From positions 194,267,063 through 194,331,062 of the forward strand of contig NC_134397.1 in assembly GCF_050003625.1 (NCBI RefSeq): 64,000 bases of DNA. Direction: 5' to 3'. Each line of letters starts with the position of its first letter. Position 1 is the stretch's first letter. This DNA comes from Haematobia irritans. Its lineage: Eukaryota; Arthropoda; Insecta; Diptera; Muscidae. The translations under genes and the position numbers were made by a program. Below, in pieces: positions 23,908 to 35,987 of the stretch. Under the pieces are notes generated by a model. It searched no databases. It was not told the DNA's origin and saw only the letters and a list, made by a program, of their open reading frames with translations.

Positions 23908-24108
23908 TACAATTTTGGGATTATTTGTTTGGCTTGAGGTCATGGACTAATGAAAAATGCTGGTGTTAATGTTTTTCATTACTTTTTATTGAAATATTGC
24001 TATTCTCGGATATTTCGATACACCATCGCTGATCATTTTCAGCGAGATATTATATTTTACAAAGTAATAGACTTTCTCCTTACAATGCTCATGTCTAATA
24101 CAATTTTG
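23908..24108 (-). mobile_element. Penelope-like retroelement relic with degenerate hammerhead core
   Basis: This 200-bp insert in the array is related to 49266-49497 (both share ACTAATGAAAAATGCTGG). On the minus strand a hammerhead-like arrangement runs 24047 to 24004: TCTCG, CTGAAAA, a loop region, GAAATATC, CGAGA. TCTCG and CGAGA can pair as stem I. The core should be CTGANGA; here the G is A, so this copy is expected to be inactive. No reverse transcriptase remains. The Penelope link is inferred from the known presence of hammerheads in that group. Confidence 0.5.
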
Positions 24109-24109
24109 A

Positions 24110-25355
24110 CAAATTTTTCTATAGAAAAAAAATGTACAAAAATTTCAGTAGAAATAAAATTTTCAGAAAATTTTCTATAGAAATAAAATTTTTAGAAAAT
24201 TTCTATAGAAATTAAATTTTCAGAAAATTTTTTATAGAAATAAAATTTTTACAAAAATATAGAAATAAAATTTTTACAAAATTTTCTATATTTTTAAAAA
24301 TTTTCTATGTAAACAAAATTTTGACAAAATTTTCTATAGAAATATAATTTTGACAAAATTTTCCATAGATATATTCTATAGGAATAAAATTTTCAGAAAT
24401 TTTCCTATAGGAATAAAATTTTCTATAGAAAAACAAATTTTTCAGAAAATTTCCTATAGAAAAAAAATTCAGAATTTTTTCTATAGAAAAAAAAAATTCA
24501 GAAAATTTTCTATAGAAATAAAATATTCAGAAAATTTTTTACGGACAAAATTTTTCATAGAAATACAATTTTGACAAAATTTTCTATAGAAATACAATTT
24601 TGACAAATTTTTCTATAGAAAAAAAATTTACAAAATCTTCTATAGAAATAAAATTTTCACAAAATTTTCTATAAAAATAAAATTTTGACAAAATTTTCTG
24701 TAGTAATAATATTTGCAGAAAAATTTTCTATAGAAATTAAATTTTCAGAAAAAATTGTATAGACATATCATTTTAAAAAAATTTTCTATCATTTTAATAA
24801 AATTTTCTATAAATATAAAATGTTGACAAAATTTTCTATAGAAATAAATTTTTGACAAAATTTTCAATAGAAATAAAATATTGACAAAATTTTCCATAGA
24901 AATAAAATTTTGACAAACATTTCTATAGAAATAAAATTTGGACAAAATTTTCTATAGAAATAAAATTTTCTAAAAAAATACAATTTTGACACCATTTTCT
25001 AAAGAAATAAAATTTTGACAAAATTTTCTATAGAAATTAAATTTTGCGAAAATTTTCTATAGAAATAAAATTTGGACAAAATTTTCTAAAGAAATAAAAT
25101 TTTGACAAAATTTTCTATAGAAATAAATTTTTCAGAAAATTTTCTATGGAAATAAAATCTTCAGAACATTTTCTATAGAAATAAAATTTTCAGAAAATTT
25201 TCTATAGAAATAAAATTTTCAGAAAATTTTCTATAGAAATAAAATTTTCTATAGAAATAAAATTTTCAGAAAATTTTCTATAGAAATAAAATATTCAGAA
25301 AATTTTCTATAGAAATAAAATATTCAGAAAATTTTCTATAGGAATAAAATTTTCA
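24110..25355 (+). repeat. 29-bp minisatellite array, plus orientation
   Basis: It continues the array broken by the relic at 23908. Most monomers near its right end carry TTTTCAG in place of TTTTGAC and are very alike (25130-25350), so that edge was amplified most recently. Confidence 0.95.
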
Positions 25356-26340
25356 AATTAATAATGAGATGTGTTACCAACAGAATGACAAACATAGAAT
25401 GCTTCACATCTTGGGGGTGGATCTATAAAAAAATAGTATTAAATAATTCCGGTGACATTGTCGAGAATTTGTTTCTTCCGGTTATGTTTTAAACTTACCA
25501 CGCTCTGCTAGCGCTCCAGTCCCTTCATCCTGGTGTATTTAATTTACATCATCTCATGATACGAGTATTACACACATTTTCTTTATTGTTTCACACTTGG
25601 AAGGTCATGGTTATGGCATACAACGTTTACGCTTGCAATCTTTCAATGGATTTAGGATTATGTGCCCTAACCGGGCCACATTGGATATTCAGGCAAAGTT
25701 CTTTCGTATAAATTTCGTAGACCATCTCTAGGTGATTGTGTTTTTGTTCGTTGTTATTTTTTTTTTATTCTTCTCGTTTTCTCTTGTTTTTGTCTCATTA
25801 TTCAAATGTAAAGGTAAAATGGACCATTGTGATCGCATTCATTCACTTACGCGATGAATGCACGATTTTTTTAAAGAGTGAAAAAACTGTGGCACAAGTG
25901 CATGCCGCCTATATTCAAACAATGGGAAAATGTCCTTGTGTAATATTTTAGTTGATCTATTTCTATTATTATCATATTAACTGTAGGTAAATGAATGGAA
26001 ATCATTTTAAGAAATTGTACGCGAAAAATATTAAAATTATGGGATGGTAGGTTAGATTGGTACGAGGTGATTTGATTTCCCTCAAACTCATAGCGACAGA
26101 TAACACATACAAAGAATTATGAAGATCAACATTCATACCAGGTCTTGGGCGAAATTTTTTTATTGGATCTTCACTAAATTTAAAATAGTACTTTGTTATT
26201 TTAATACTATGGAAGATTCGAAAAAAATATATTCGTATTTTTTAGCATTATTTAATTTTTTTACAAAGAAAAGGCCGAAACCTGTGGAATATCATAAAAC
26301 TATGTACAGAGCTCCCATTTAGCAACAATTGTCTACTTTC
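25356..26340. other. Unique DNA, no gene seen
   Basis: There are three frames under 75 codons on the plus strand without any motif, and poly-T tracts. No tRNA, terminator or known repeat was seen. Confidence 0.5.
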
Positions 26341-27635
26341 CATTTTCAACAAATTTTTCAAAAAATCTGGCAAAAGGGAACCCCCCTCCTTCGCTTCTCC
26401 CCGACCAGATATCGTAAATTCACGTACCCTATATTCATTTCACAAACTACCCAACTTCACTATTCCTCATCTCCAAGCAGACATCGAAAAATCATGTACC
26501 CTGTATAAATTTTATCATCTTCTCCCAATTCCAAGTAAATCGGAGAAGGTTAGATTTTGCTCTATTTTTTATAAAGAGACGCCACTTTCTCTGCAAATTT
26601 CAAGCAAATCTGTAAACTTTCCTTCAAGTTTCATGGTGTAGGGCAAGGAGAAGGTTCCCGTCCAAATACCTAAAAATAAAGTACACCATATTGATTTCAT
26701 ATATTTCCTACGGCCTTTGTAAATTTCAAATAAATTGTTAAAAAAGTTTAATTGTTTCACGGTATAGACTTGAGGAGAAAGGAGGTCTCCATGTGCCCTT
26801 TTATTTTTAACAGAGCAAATATTAAAAAATCTTATTCCTCATATAAATTTCATAATCTCCCCCAAGTTCTCCGTAAAATTTCAGTAAGTCGACAAATTTT
26901 ATTTTTTCACAGTACAAAGGACAAAGGAGAGGCCCCATCCTCGACCAAATATCAAAAAATAAAGTAGCTGTTCTTTGCCTAGACACCCTCTTCCACCTTC
27001 CCTGAAAATTTCAAGCAAATCGGATAATTTTGTTCCAATTTTCAAAAAGTTGGGCAGGGGGATGTCTTCCTTTCCGTCCAAATATTAAAATATTGGGTAA
27101 TAAATAATAAATGCATAACCCCACGGCGTGTTCTCTGTAAATCTCAAGTAAATTAAAGAATTTTTACTTTTTTACAGTACTGTAAACAAACGTCGTATAA
27201 AGGGGTTCTCCGCAACCAAATATCGAAATATAAAGTAGCTGTTCTTTGTCTAGACATCACCCCTAACCTTCCTTCGATTTGGGTGAAATTTTAAAAAATT
27301 CGGGCAAGAGGGATGTCCCTATCCCCCACCAGATATCAAAAAATGAGGTACCCGATTATCACCACATGATTACACTCTACGTTCTCGGAACATTTTTCAT
27401 GTTAAAAAATAAAATTATTTTATAACAAAAGCAACTGCGATGAATTCAAATCATAAATATTTGTAACGTGCGCTGTATGTAAAAAAGATTTTCCCGCATT
27501 TTCGTTGAAACTTTTCTTGAATTATCTTTGCTACAAACCTCACGGAGCCCGAGACCTTTCCACCGAATGCAAAAGCATGGAAATCGGTTCGTGCGTTCTG
27601 GAGTTATTGCGTCAGGAAGGAAAACACGATTTCTA
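26341..27635 (-). mobile_element. Interspersed element with internal repeats, long minus copy
   Basis: A series of units of about 150 bp, each with a motif like TCTGTAAATTTCAAGCAAAT, then a GGGGA..TCCC stretch and an AAATATCAAAAAATAAAGTA-like motif. Chance translations of two units align with each other and with the plus copy at 11922-12500. The right end holds a single-copy part (GGTTCGTGCGTTCTGGAGTT, then ATTGCGTCAGGAAGG) closing in TTTCTATATATAG. This mirrors the TATATATATAAAACTC start of the other copy. It is probably a non-autonomous Helitron-type element; the class is uncertain. Confidence 0.55.
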
Positions 27636-29570
27636 TATATAGAAAATTTTGTCAAAATTTTATTTCTATAAAAAATTTTGTCAAAATTTTATTTCTATAG
27701 AAACTTTTGTCAAAATTTTATTTCTATAGAAAAGTTTGTAAAAATTTTATTTCTATAGAAAATTTTGTCAACAATTTATTTCTATATAAAAAAATTGTCA
27801 AATATTTATTTCTATAGAAAATTCTGTCAACATTTTATTTCTATAGACAAGTCTGTCAAAATTTTATTTCTATAGAAAATTTTGTCAAAATTTTATTTCT
27901 ATAGAAAATTGTGTAAAAATTTTATTTCTATAGAAAATTTCGTACAAATTTTATTTCTATAGAAAATTTTGTAAAAATTTTATTTCTATAGAAAATTTTT
28001 GGCAAAATTTTATTTCTATAGAAAATTTTGTAAAAATTTTATTTCTATAGAAAATTGTGTAAAAATTTGATTTCTATAGAAAATTTTGTAAAAATTTTAT
28101 ATCTATAGAAAATTTTGTTAAAAATTTATTTCTACAGAAAATTTTGTCAAAATTGTATTTCTTTAGAAAATTTTGTCAAAATTTTATTTGTATAGAACAT
28201 TTTGCCAAAATTTTATTTCTATAGAAAATTTTGTCAAAATTTTATTTCTATAGAAAATTTTGTCAAAATTTTATTTCTATAGAAAATTTTGTCAAAATTT
28301 TATTTCTATAAAAATTTTGTCAAAATTTTATTTCTATAGAAACTCTTGTCAAAATTTTATTTCTATAAAAAATTCTGTCAACATTTGATTTCTATAGAAA
28401 ATTTTGTCAAAATTTTATTTCTATAGAAACTCTTGTCAAAATTTTATTTCTATAAAAAATTCTGTCAACATTTGATTTCTATAGAAAATTTTGTCAAAAT
28501 TTTATTTCTATAGAAAATTGTGAAAAATTTTGTTTCTATAGAAAATTTTCGACAAAATTTTATTTCTATAGAAAATTTTGTCAAAATTTTATTTCTATAG
28601 AACATTTTGTCAAAGTTTTATTTCTATAGAAAATTTTGTCAAAATTTTATTTCTATAGAAAATTTTGTCAAAATTTTATTTCTATAGAAAATTTTTGGCA
28701 AAATTTTATTTCTATAGAAAATTTTCTCAAAATTTTATTTCTATAGAAAATTTTTCAAAATTTTATTTCAATAGAAAATTTTTCAAAATTTTATTTCTAT
28801 AGAAAATTTTTCAAAATTTTATTTCTATAGAAAATTTTGTTAAAATTTTATTTCTATAGAACATTTTGCCAAAATTTTATTTCTATAGAAAATTTTGTCA
28901 AAATTTTATTTCTATAGAACATTTTGTCAAAATTTTATTTCTATAGAAAATTTTGTCAAAATTTTATTTCTATAGAAAATTTTGTCAAAAATGTATTTCT
29001 ATAGAAAAAATTGTCAAATATTTATTTCTATAGAAAATTCTGTCAAAATTTTATTTCTATAGAAAATTCTGTCAAAATTTTATTTCTATAGAAAATTTTG
29101 TAAAAATGTTATTTCTATAGAAAATTTTGTAAAAATTTTATTTCTATAGAAAATTGTGAAAAATTTTGTTTCTATAGAAAATTGTCGACAAAATTGTATT
29201 TCTATAGAAAATTTTGTCAAAATTTTATTTCTATAGAACATTTTGTCAAAATTTTATTTCTATAGAAAATTTTGTCAAAATTTTATTTCTATAGAAAATT
29301 TTGTCAAAATGTTATTTCTATAGAAAATTTTGTTAAAATTTTATTTCTACAGAAAATTGTGTAAAAATTTTATTTCTACAGAAAATTGTGTAAAAATTGT
29401 ATTTCTATAGAAAATTGTGTAAAAATTTTATTTCTATAGAAAATTTTGTCAAAATTTTATTTGTATAGAAAATTTTTTCAAAATTTTATTTCTATAGAAA
29501 TTTTTGTCAAAATAGAAATAAATTCTATAGAAAATTGTGTAAAAATTTTATTTCTATGGAAAATTTTGTT
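27636..29570 (-). repeat. 29-bp minisatellite array, minus orientation
   Basis: About 66 monomers with clear short higher-order units. For example, AACTCTTGTCAAAATTTTAT followed by AATTCTGTCAACATTTGATT is found at about 28335 and again about 100 bp later. A longer set with GTGAAAAATTTTGTTTC, then a CGACAAAATTTTATTTC-like variant, recurs at about 28507 and 29153. Confidence 0.95.
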
Positions 29571-29655
29571 TATTGGACTGCCTGAATTTATTCTGATAAT
29601 TGGTTGATAGTTTTACTGCCAGTAGAGGATTCTGATGAGGAATGTGGTAATTAAT
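29571..29655. other. Short foreign insert in the array
   Basis: Eighty-odd bases with no similarity to the monomer (TTATTGGACTGCCTGAATTT onward), with normal array on both sides. It is probably a remnant of an insertion. It contains CTGATGAG but no GAAA partner, so it is not called a hammerhead. Confidence 0.5.
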
Positions 29656-30565
29656 TTTGTCAAAATTTTATTTCTATAGAAAATTTTGTCAAAATTTTAT
29701 TTCTTTAGAAATTTTTGTCAAAATTTTATTTCTATAGAAAAGTTTGTCAACATTTTATTTCTATAGAAAATTTTGTCAAAATTTTATTTGTTTAGAAAAT
29801 TTTGTCAAAATTTTTTTTTATAGAAAATTTTGTGAAAATTTTATTTCTATAGAAAATTGTGTAAAAATTTTATTTCTATAGAAAATTTTGTCAAAATTTT
29901 ATATCTCTAGAAAATTTTGTCAAAATTTTATTTCTATAAAAAATTGTGGCAAAATTTTATTTGTGAGAAAATTTTGTCAAAATTTTATTTCTATAGAAAT
30001 TTTTTGACAAAATTTTATTTCTATAGAAAATTTTGTCCAAATTTTATTTCTATAGAAAATTTTCGACAAAACTTTATTTCTATAGAAAATTTTGTCAAAA
30101 TTTTATTTCTATGGAAAATTTTGTCAAAATTTTATTTCTATAGAAAATTTTGTCAAAATTTTATTGCTATAGAAAATTTTTGTCAAAATTTTATTGCTAT
30201 AGAAAATTTTTGGCAAAATTTTATTTCTATAGAAAATTTGCTCACAATTTTATTTCTATAGAAAATTTTGTCAAAATTTTATTTCTATAGAAAATTTTGT
30301 CAAAATTTGATTTCCATAGAAAATTTTGTCAAAATTTTATTTTTATAGAAAATCTTGTCAAAATTTTATTTCTATAGAAAATTTTGTCAAAAGTTTATTT
30401 CTATAGAAAATTTTGTCCAAATTTTATTTCAACAGAAATTTTTGTCAAAATTTTATTTCTACAGAAAATTTTGTCAAAATTTTATTTCTATAGAAAATGT
30501 TAACAAAATTTTATTTCTATAGAAATTTTGTCAAAAATATTTTTTTGTATAGAAAAGTATGTCAA
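29656..30565 (-). repeat. 29-bp minisatellite array, minus orientation
   Basis: Continuation after the short insert. It contains the longest chance frame of the arrays (114 codons, 29917-30261), which is just the repeated [11 protein letters not shown] and [11 protein letters not shown] pattern produced by a 29-bp period read in three phases. Confidence 0.95.
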
Positions 30566-32385
30566 AATTTCCACAGTCTAATGAAATTATCTTTTTTTAA
30601 GTATGTCTCAAACATTTTGTGAACTAAGCAGGGGTATAAAGTTCATTGGCCGCACACATGCACAAAAATGCACAACAAGTTAACTCCAGTACTTGTGGCA
30701 TATCTGTCCTCATGCGTTTTACCTTTTTGCTATAGTGAATACCTTATAGTAAGTTTCGATATTTTATTATACAAACACTCGACTACATCTTCAATATAAT
30801 TAAATAGCACAAGGACAACCACCCATTATTTAATTTATTCCTGAGAACATTTCATCCAAAGAAATTTTCCATAACTAACACAGCTTGTGAAAATTTTTGC
30901 AAAGTGAAATTTGCATGAAATATTTACTCGAAATATTTATTCTTGGCGAATGTTCAAATAAATCAGTGAAGTGCATTAATTATTCAAATTTCAATTGCAC
31001 TCACAAATGTATATTCAACTGCAGAATATTTGAATGTCTTTTCATTGATTTGTTTATCTTTCGGAATTCTCAAAGTAATGGCAAAATTGTGGTTATGGCA
31101 AATGTAATTGATTATCAACTGATTGATGTCTATTATAAAAGAAGGAACACAAATGTTACTTATGACAAACTGATGTTTTGAAATGATAGCAACCTTAAGT
31201 TGTTTGCACTATACACCAGCCACTCTGTGTAGATATACACAGAAATATTGGCAGGGTATTATCTCCTGAGCCAATCCCACTATGGCTGTTCGTCCATCCT
31301 TCTCTCGCAGAGTCTATCATCATCAAAACAATAATTTTTATTTAAATCACTTCTAGCACTTAAATATTGAAAAATACATTTGATACGCCCATTGATTAAA
31401 TATTTCAACAACTGCAAAACTAAAATTTCCGTGGCAATAATTCAAAACAATTTTACTTTATAGAAACCATTTAAAAAAATACCCTCAATCAGCACTCTTC
31501 CTTTTTTGTAAAGCACTCACAATAAAAGTTTATAAACACAAAAATAAAATTGAAATGCCAACCAAATGAAGACGACGATATGAAGGAGCTGATGATTATT
31601 ATGGCTAAATGATATTCTTCCATTCAAGATGGTTGGAAAAAGAGCTCTAGTCACTTGAGGCATTGGTGGGAATCTACACAGCCTCGTTATTGTTATTCCA
31701 ATTTATCCAAATGTAAATTGCCTGCTATCTTTGCAAGTTGTGGAAAATCTTCTATTGGCATTGGCAAATGTGTTTTTTTTTGTTTGATTGTGCTCTCCTC
31801 AAAAGAAACCAATTCAGCTCGTTTTAGTTCATTTATTTATTTATTTATATCCAATTTGGATTGCCTTCATTTTTTGTTTGTAGTTCGGGGGGTGGGAAAT
31901 GTAGCATTTATGGTGTTTTTTTGCCCTGCTATATTACGAATCACATTGTTATTATCCATCAATTGTAGAGAACAATAAATAATCATTTTCTTTTTATTAT
32001 TTCAAAAAATAAACATTTTTGCCACTGTTAACCCTCTAAAGGTCCCATGTATTTTGTTTTGTTCAAATCATGAAATCATTCTGGGTTTATCATCCAGTAA
32101 AACAAAATAAGAAAATTTGATTTGATAAAATCTAGTAAGGTCTCTTTTATAAATCTGTTTCAACTTTTATATCTAAATGAGTTTTTTGTCGATTTCATTA
32201 AAAGCTTTCCCCTTTAGAGGGTTAATGTAAAATTTTCTTTATTGCTTGAAATAAAGAGACATTCATTAGAGTTTTTCTTTTGGGCAGATTATTTAGAGCA
32301 ATTAATTGTATCCTACAAAGAGCAAAAAAAAATAGCAATACTTACAAAAATGCTTACTTCGACCTTAAGGTTTTGACCTTTTTAT
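30566..32385. other. Mostly unique DNA with a small mariner-end relic
   Basis: No supported gene. At about 31183-31232 the sequence GATAGCAACCTTAAGTTGTT, then ACACCAGCCACTCTGTGT, resembles the relic at 7270-7315. An ATTT microsatellite lies near 31830. Frames of 94 and 107 codons (30897-31181, 31655-31978) have no recognisable motif. Confidence 0.5.
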
Positions 32386-32668
32386 ACCCTCCACCATAGG
32401 ATGGGGGGAATATTAACTTTGTCATTCTGTTTGTAACATATCGCAATATTGGTCTAAGACCCCAGAAAGTATATATGTATATATTCTGGGTTGTGGTGAA
32501 ATTCTGAGTAGATCGAGCGATGTCCATCCGTCCGTTCGTCTGTTGAAACCACGCTAACTATCGACTTAAAACTTGGCGTAAGTAGTTGTTATTGATGTAA
32601 TAGTATTGTAATGGTATTGCAAATGGTTCATATCGGACATATAGCCCCCACACTGAAACAAATATTGT
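32386..32668 (+). mobile_element. GTCC-type interspersed element, truncated, joined to an array
   Basis: It starts ATACCCTCCACCATAGGATG, then GTCTAAGACCCCAGAAAGTA, TATTCTGGGTTGTGGTGAAA, CCATCCGTCCGTTCGTC and ATAGCCCCCA. This is the same head as at 59634 and, reversed, the right end of the nested element ending at 17988. It passes into minisatellite at about 32680, again linking this family with the 29-bp repeat. Confidence 0.7.
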
Positions 32669-32679
32669 CGTGAGGCCAA

Positions 32680-33555
32680 AGTCAAAATTTGTCAAAAGTT
32701 TGTTTTTTTATAAAAATTTTTGGCAAAATTTTCTTTTTTATAGAAATTTGTCAAATTTTATTTCTATAGAAAATTTTGCCAAAATTTTATTTTTTATAGA
32801 AATTTATAGAATTTTGTTAAAATTTTATTTCTATAGACAATTTTGCCAAAATTTTATTTCTATAGACAATTTTGCCAAAATTTTATTTCTATAGAAAATT
32901 TTCTCAAAATTTTATTTCTATAGCAAATTTTGTCAAAATTTGATTTCTGTAACAAATTGTGTCGAAATTTTACTTCTGTAGAAAAAATTGCCAAAATTTT
33001 ATTTCTAAAGAAAATTTTGTCACAATTTTATTTCTTTAGAAAATTTTGTCAAAATTTTGTTTCTATAGAAAATCTTGTCAACATTTTATTTGTTTAGAAA
33101 ATTTTGTCAACATTTTATTTCTATAGAAAATTTTGTCAAAATTTTATTTCTATAGAAAATTTTGTAAAAATTTTATTTTTTATAGAAAATTTTGTCAAAA
33201 TTTTATTTTTTATAGAAAATTTTGTCAAAATTTTATTTCTATAGAAAATTTTCTCAAAATTTTATTTTATTTCTATCGAAAATTTTGTCAACATTTCATT
33301 CCTATAAAAAATTTTGTCAAAATTTTATTTGTATAGAAAATTTTGTCAATAGAAATGTAGAATAGAAAATTTTGCAAAAATTTTATTTCTATAGAAAATT
33401 TTGCAAAAATTTTATTTCTATAGAAAGTTTTGTCAAAATTTTATTTCGATAGAAAATTTTGTCAATATTTTATTTCTATAGAAAATTTTGTCAAAATTTT
33501 ATTTCCATCGAAAATTTTGTCAAAATTTTATTTCTATAGAAAATGTTGCCAACAT
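32680..33555 (-). repeat. 29-bp minisatellite array, minus orientation
   Basis: About 30 monomers, the first ones strongly degenerate (TATTTTTTATAGAAATTT variants). The array ends where a complete SINE has been inserted at 33557. Confidence 0.95.
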
Positions 33556-33556
33556 T

Positions 33557-33897
33557 GCCACCGTGTTGCAATGGTTAGCATGCTCGCCTTGCATACACAA
33601 GGTCGTGGGTTCAATTCCTGCTTCGACCGAACACCAAAAGTTTTTCAGCGGTGGATTATCCCATGCTGGTGACATTTCTGAGGGTTTCAAAGCTCTTCTA
33701 AGTGGTTTCACTGCAATGTGGAACTCCGTTCGGACTCGGCTATAAAAAGGAGGTCCCTTGTCATTGAGCTTAACATGGAATCGGGCAGCACTCAGTGATA
33801 AGAGAGAAGTTCACCAATGTGGTATCACAATGGACTGAATAGTCTAAGTGAGCCTGATATATCGGGCTGCCACCTAACCTAACCTAACCTAACCTAA
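33557..33897 (+). mobile_element. Complete tRNA-derived SINE with CCTAA tail
   Basis: It begins with a tRNA-like head (GCCACCGTGTTGCAATGGTT, then GCCTTGCATACACAAGG) with the B box GGTTCAATTCC at 33608-33618. The loop CTTGCAT suggests an alanine (TGC) ancestor. The body has ACACCAAAAGTTTTTCAGCG, CTCGGCTATAAAAAGGAGGT and GATATATCGGGCTGCCACC. It ends in five CCTAA units (33873-33897). Length is about 341 bp with no coding capacity; its partner retroelement is not visible here. This is the reference for the SINE fragments at 12689, 13459, 14136, 18026 and 20030. Confidence 0.85.
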
Positions 33898-34970
33898 GTA
33901 AGATCTGTATACTTGATTTAGGTGAGGCTAGGTTAGGTATAGTGACAGTCCTTTGGCTCGGTTCCAAATCTTTAGATCCATTTCTACTTTATTTGTGTGT
34001 AATAAATAACTCTTTCCTACAAAACCTTTGATATTAAAAATCTCGTAATAAACTTAAGCGATATTATGATGATGACCTTATTTCCATGTTAAATGATGTA
34101 CAGGTAGTGTAATTCATTAGCACTGGTCAATTTGCAAACTCCTCGTGTACATTCACAATGTTGTTCTTCATAGCCTTTAATATAAAATTTTCAAATTTCA
34201 ACAGGGTTTTTTTTTTATGTTGGCCTACCCATTTATACCTCGCTCAAATCAAATGTCAACTAGCCATAGGCTACAACACGTCCTTCGCAATCATGCTGCG
34301 TAGGAACATTTTACTAACCCTCATAATGGCTTAATGTGCTAATAACAGTATAACAGCAACAAGAGCAACAAAAAAAAAAACAGAACAGAACAGAAAAAAC
34401 AATAAAAATGTCGGATTTTTATACTGGTCTTCATATCAACCTAAAATACTCTCAGCCTATTCCCCTCACAGTAAAAAATGTTCAACATTATGGGGCCATT
34501 AAATGTTGAATTGTTTTACAATCATTACAAGGTCCCACATCTAATTCCCTTTCATCTCATGTCTCCTGTCATATTGGACAGGCAAGATTAATACCCACTG
34601 GCGGTAGAGAGATTTCAAGTGAATTTAATTTCATTAATATTAATTGAAATGGAAACGCTTATTTAGCAATAAATGTCCATGCCATTAACTGCCAACCCGC
34701 CTGGATGGCTCGAAAACATTTTAAATATTAATATATGGAATTTAAAATAAAGAAAAAAGTTTAATTATAATGTTTATGAATGTGAAATTGAGGAAGGATT
34801 TCATTGAGTAAATGAAGTTTTAATCATCAGGGAAAACTGATGCTAAATTAAAATCTATTACAAAAATCATTAGTTTATTTTATTATTATTATTATATTTT
34901 GTATTTGAAAATTTCCACAGACTCGTGCTATTTGTTTCACACCACACTCAAAAAAAGTTTACATGGATCC
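33898..34970. other. Unique AT-rich DNA, no gene seen
   Basis: A short inverse match to the SINE tail (GGCTAGGTTAGGT) occurs at about 33927. The remainder has no frame over 65 codons and no other recognisable element. Confidence 0.5.
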
Positions 34971-34975
34971 ACGTT

Positions 34976-35073
34976 TGTCACTCGAGCTAAAAATAATCTA
35001 TCAAAATTTGGAGAACATTTTACCAATAAACTATCAAACACAAAGATTTTATTTTGTCAAAAATTTATTTCTA
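34976..35073 (-). repeat. Array boundary sequence and one remaining minisatellite monomer
   Basis: CACTCGAGCTAAAAATAATC, then TATCAAAATTTGG, is the shared boundary sequence. It leads into a short degenerate stretch and a final ATTTATTTCTA that is cut by the transposon at 35074. The array resumes at 37948 on the other side. Confidence 0.65.
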
Positions 35074-35508
35074 CACTGAAAAAACAGTGAACCCTTTTCC
35101 ATTGCAAAATGAACTAAACTGTAGTAATATTGACCATGATTTAGCCCTTAAGATTTTTTTCAACTTGTCTAGTTTATAATTCTATTAAATTTTAGTTCAT
35201 CTATAACATTGTATTTTAGTTCATTTTTACAACGCCATAAGATTTATATACCCCTACCAAGTTAACAAGTCAGTATTAGTTTGGTTTACTTGCTTATTTT
35301 TTGGGAAACCCGATAATAAAAATTGGTTAACAGTCTCTTTAAAATGTCGACGACTAAACTATTTTTAAATCAATCATTCCACAGTACAGAGAAATTAAAT
35401 AATTAAAGGAACAACAAACCGTTTTACTATTATGAACATTTTCATACGTTAAAATTAAACTTTCTTTAAGCAAAAGTACTTTATTATAAAAACTTATGAT
35501 GAAAGTTC

Positions 35509-35638
35509 TTAATACAATGTTTTTTGTGAATAAAAATGATGACCTCGTGGAACAGAGAGTAGTTCATTTGAACTCGCTGTTTGGACATTTTGACTTATCC
35601 TTTTTTTATTCATCGTAGGTAATTTTTCACATATCTTG
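35509..35638 (-). CDS. Putative terminal exon inside the TA-flanked transposon
   Basis: A good 3' splice site (pyrimidine-rich TTGCTTCCATTTTTTCCAG) precedes a 130-nt segment. In one frame it is open for 42 codons (KICEKLPTMNKKRISQNV through ELLSVPRGHHFYSQKTLY) to a TAA. It needs two bases from the preceding exon; the exon at 35734-35810 supplies them only in a frame that has two stops near its start. I do not recognise the protein. The content (many K, S, N, Q; no low-complexity run) is more protein-like than other frames in the window. It may be the end of a decayed transposase gene. Confidence 0.35.
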
Positions 35639-35733
35639 CTGGAAAAAATGGAAGCAATAATGAAACTTGTTAAAAATTAACACCATGTAATGAAATATAG
35701 TTTTTTAATTCATCATTTTAGCTTGTAACTTAC

Positions 35734-35810
35734 CATATTTGGAGGCATTTTATCAAATGGTGTAAGGAATTCAACTTTTCTTTGGAAAACGTATCTCATA
35801 AAATTTATAC
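35734..35810 (-). CDS. Putative internal exon inside the TA-flanked transposon
   Basis: The 77-nt segment lies between CTCTAATTGTTTCAG and ATG-GTAAGT, both strong splice-site matches. One frame is open throughout (INFMRYVFQRKVEFLTPF, then DKMPPNM). Another frame is open only over its last 20 codons but joins in phase to the exon at 35509-35638. The conflict suggests either a degraded copy or a different splice partner. No known domain was recognised. Confidence 0.35.
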
Positions 35811-35939
35811 CTGAAACAATTAGAGAAATAATGAAGTATTCTATATAAACTCATAAAACTGTGTTGTTATCGATGTGAAGGATATAATAAAATAAATATT
35901 CTACTTGAAAGAAAGCCAAAGTTTTAATATAAAACTTAC

Positions 35940-35987
35940 CAATTCTCTATTAAATTGTACGCTGAGGGGAAATATATTTGGGTTACT
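35940..35987 (-). other. Exon-like cassette 1 of a tandem series
   Basis: A TAATTTCAG-type acceptor, 48 nt, then TTG-GTAAGTTT donor. Open in one frame as SNPNIFPLSVQFNREL. The flanking sequence on both sides (CTGAAATTAAATATT outside the acceptor, AAAGAAAGCC beyond the donor on the plus strand) recurs in the next three cassettes, so cassette plus intron was duplicated in tandem. Confidence 0.4.

Noticed and set aside
29571..29655. Hammerhead core (CTGATGAG)
   Set aside because: No GAAA strand or pairing stems follow within reach.
29917..30261. 114-codon frame of [22 protein letters not shown] repeats
   Set aside because: It is the translation of the 29-bp minisatellite; because 29 is not a multiple of 3, one frame cycles through all phases. 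The same pattern appears in every array on the matching strand.
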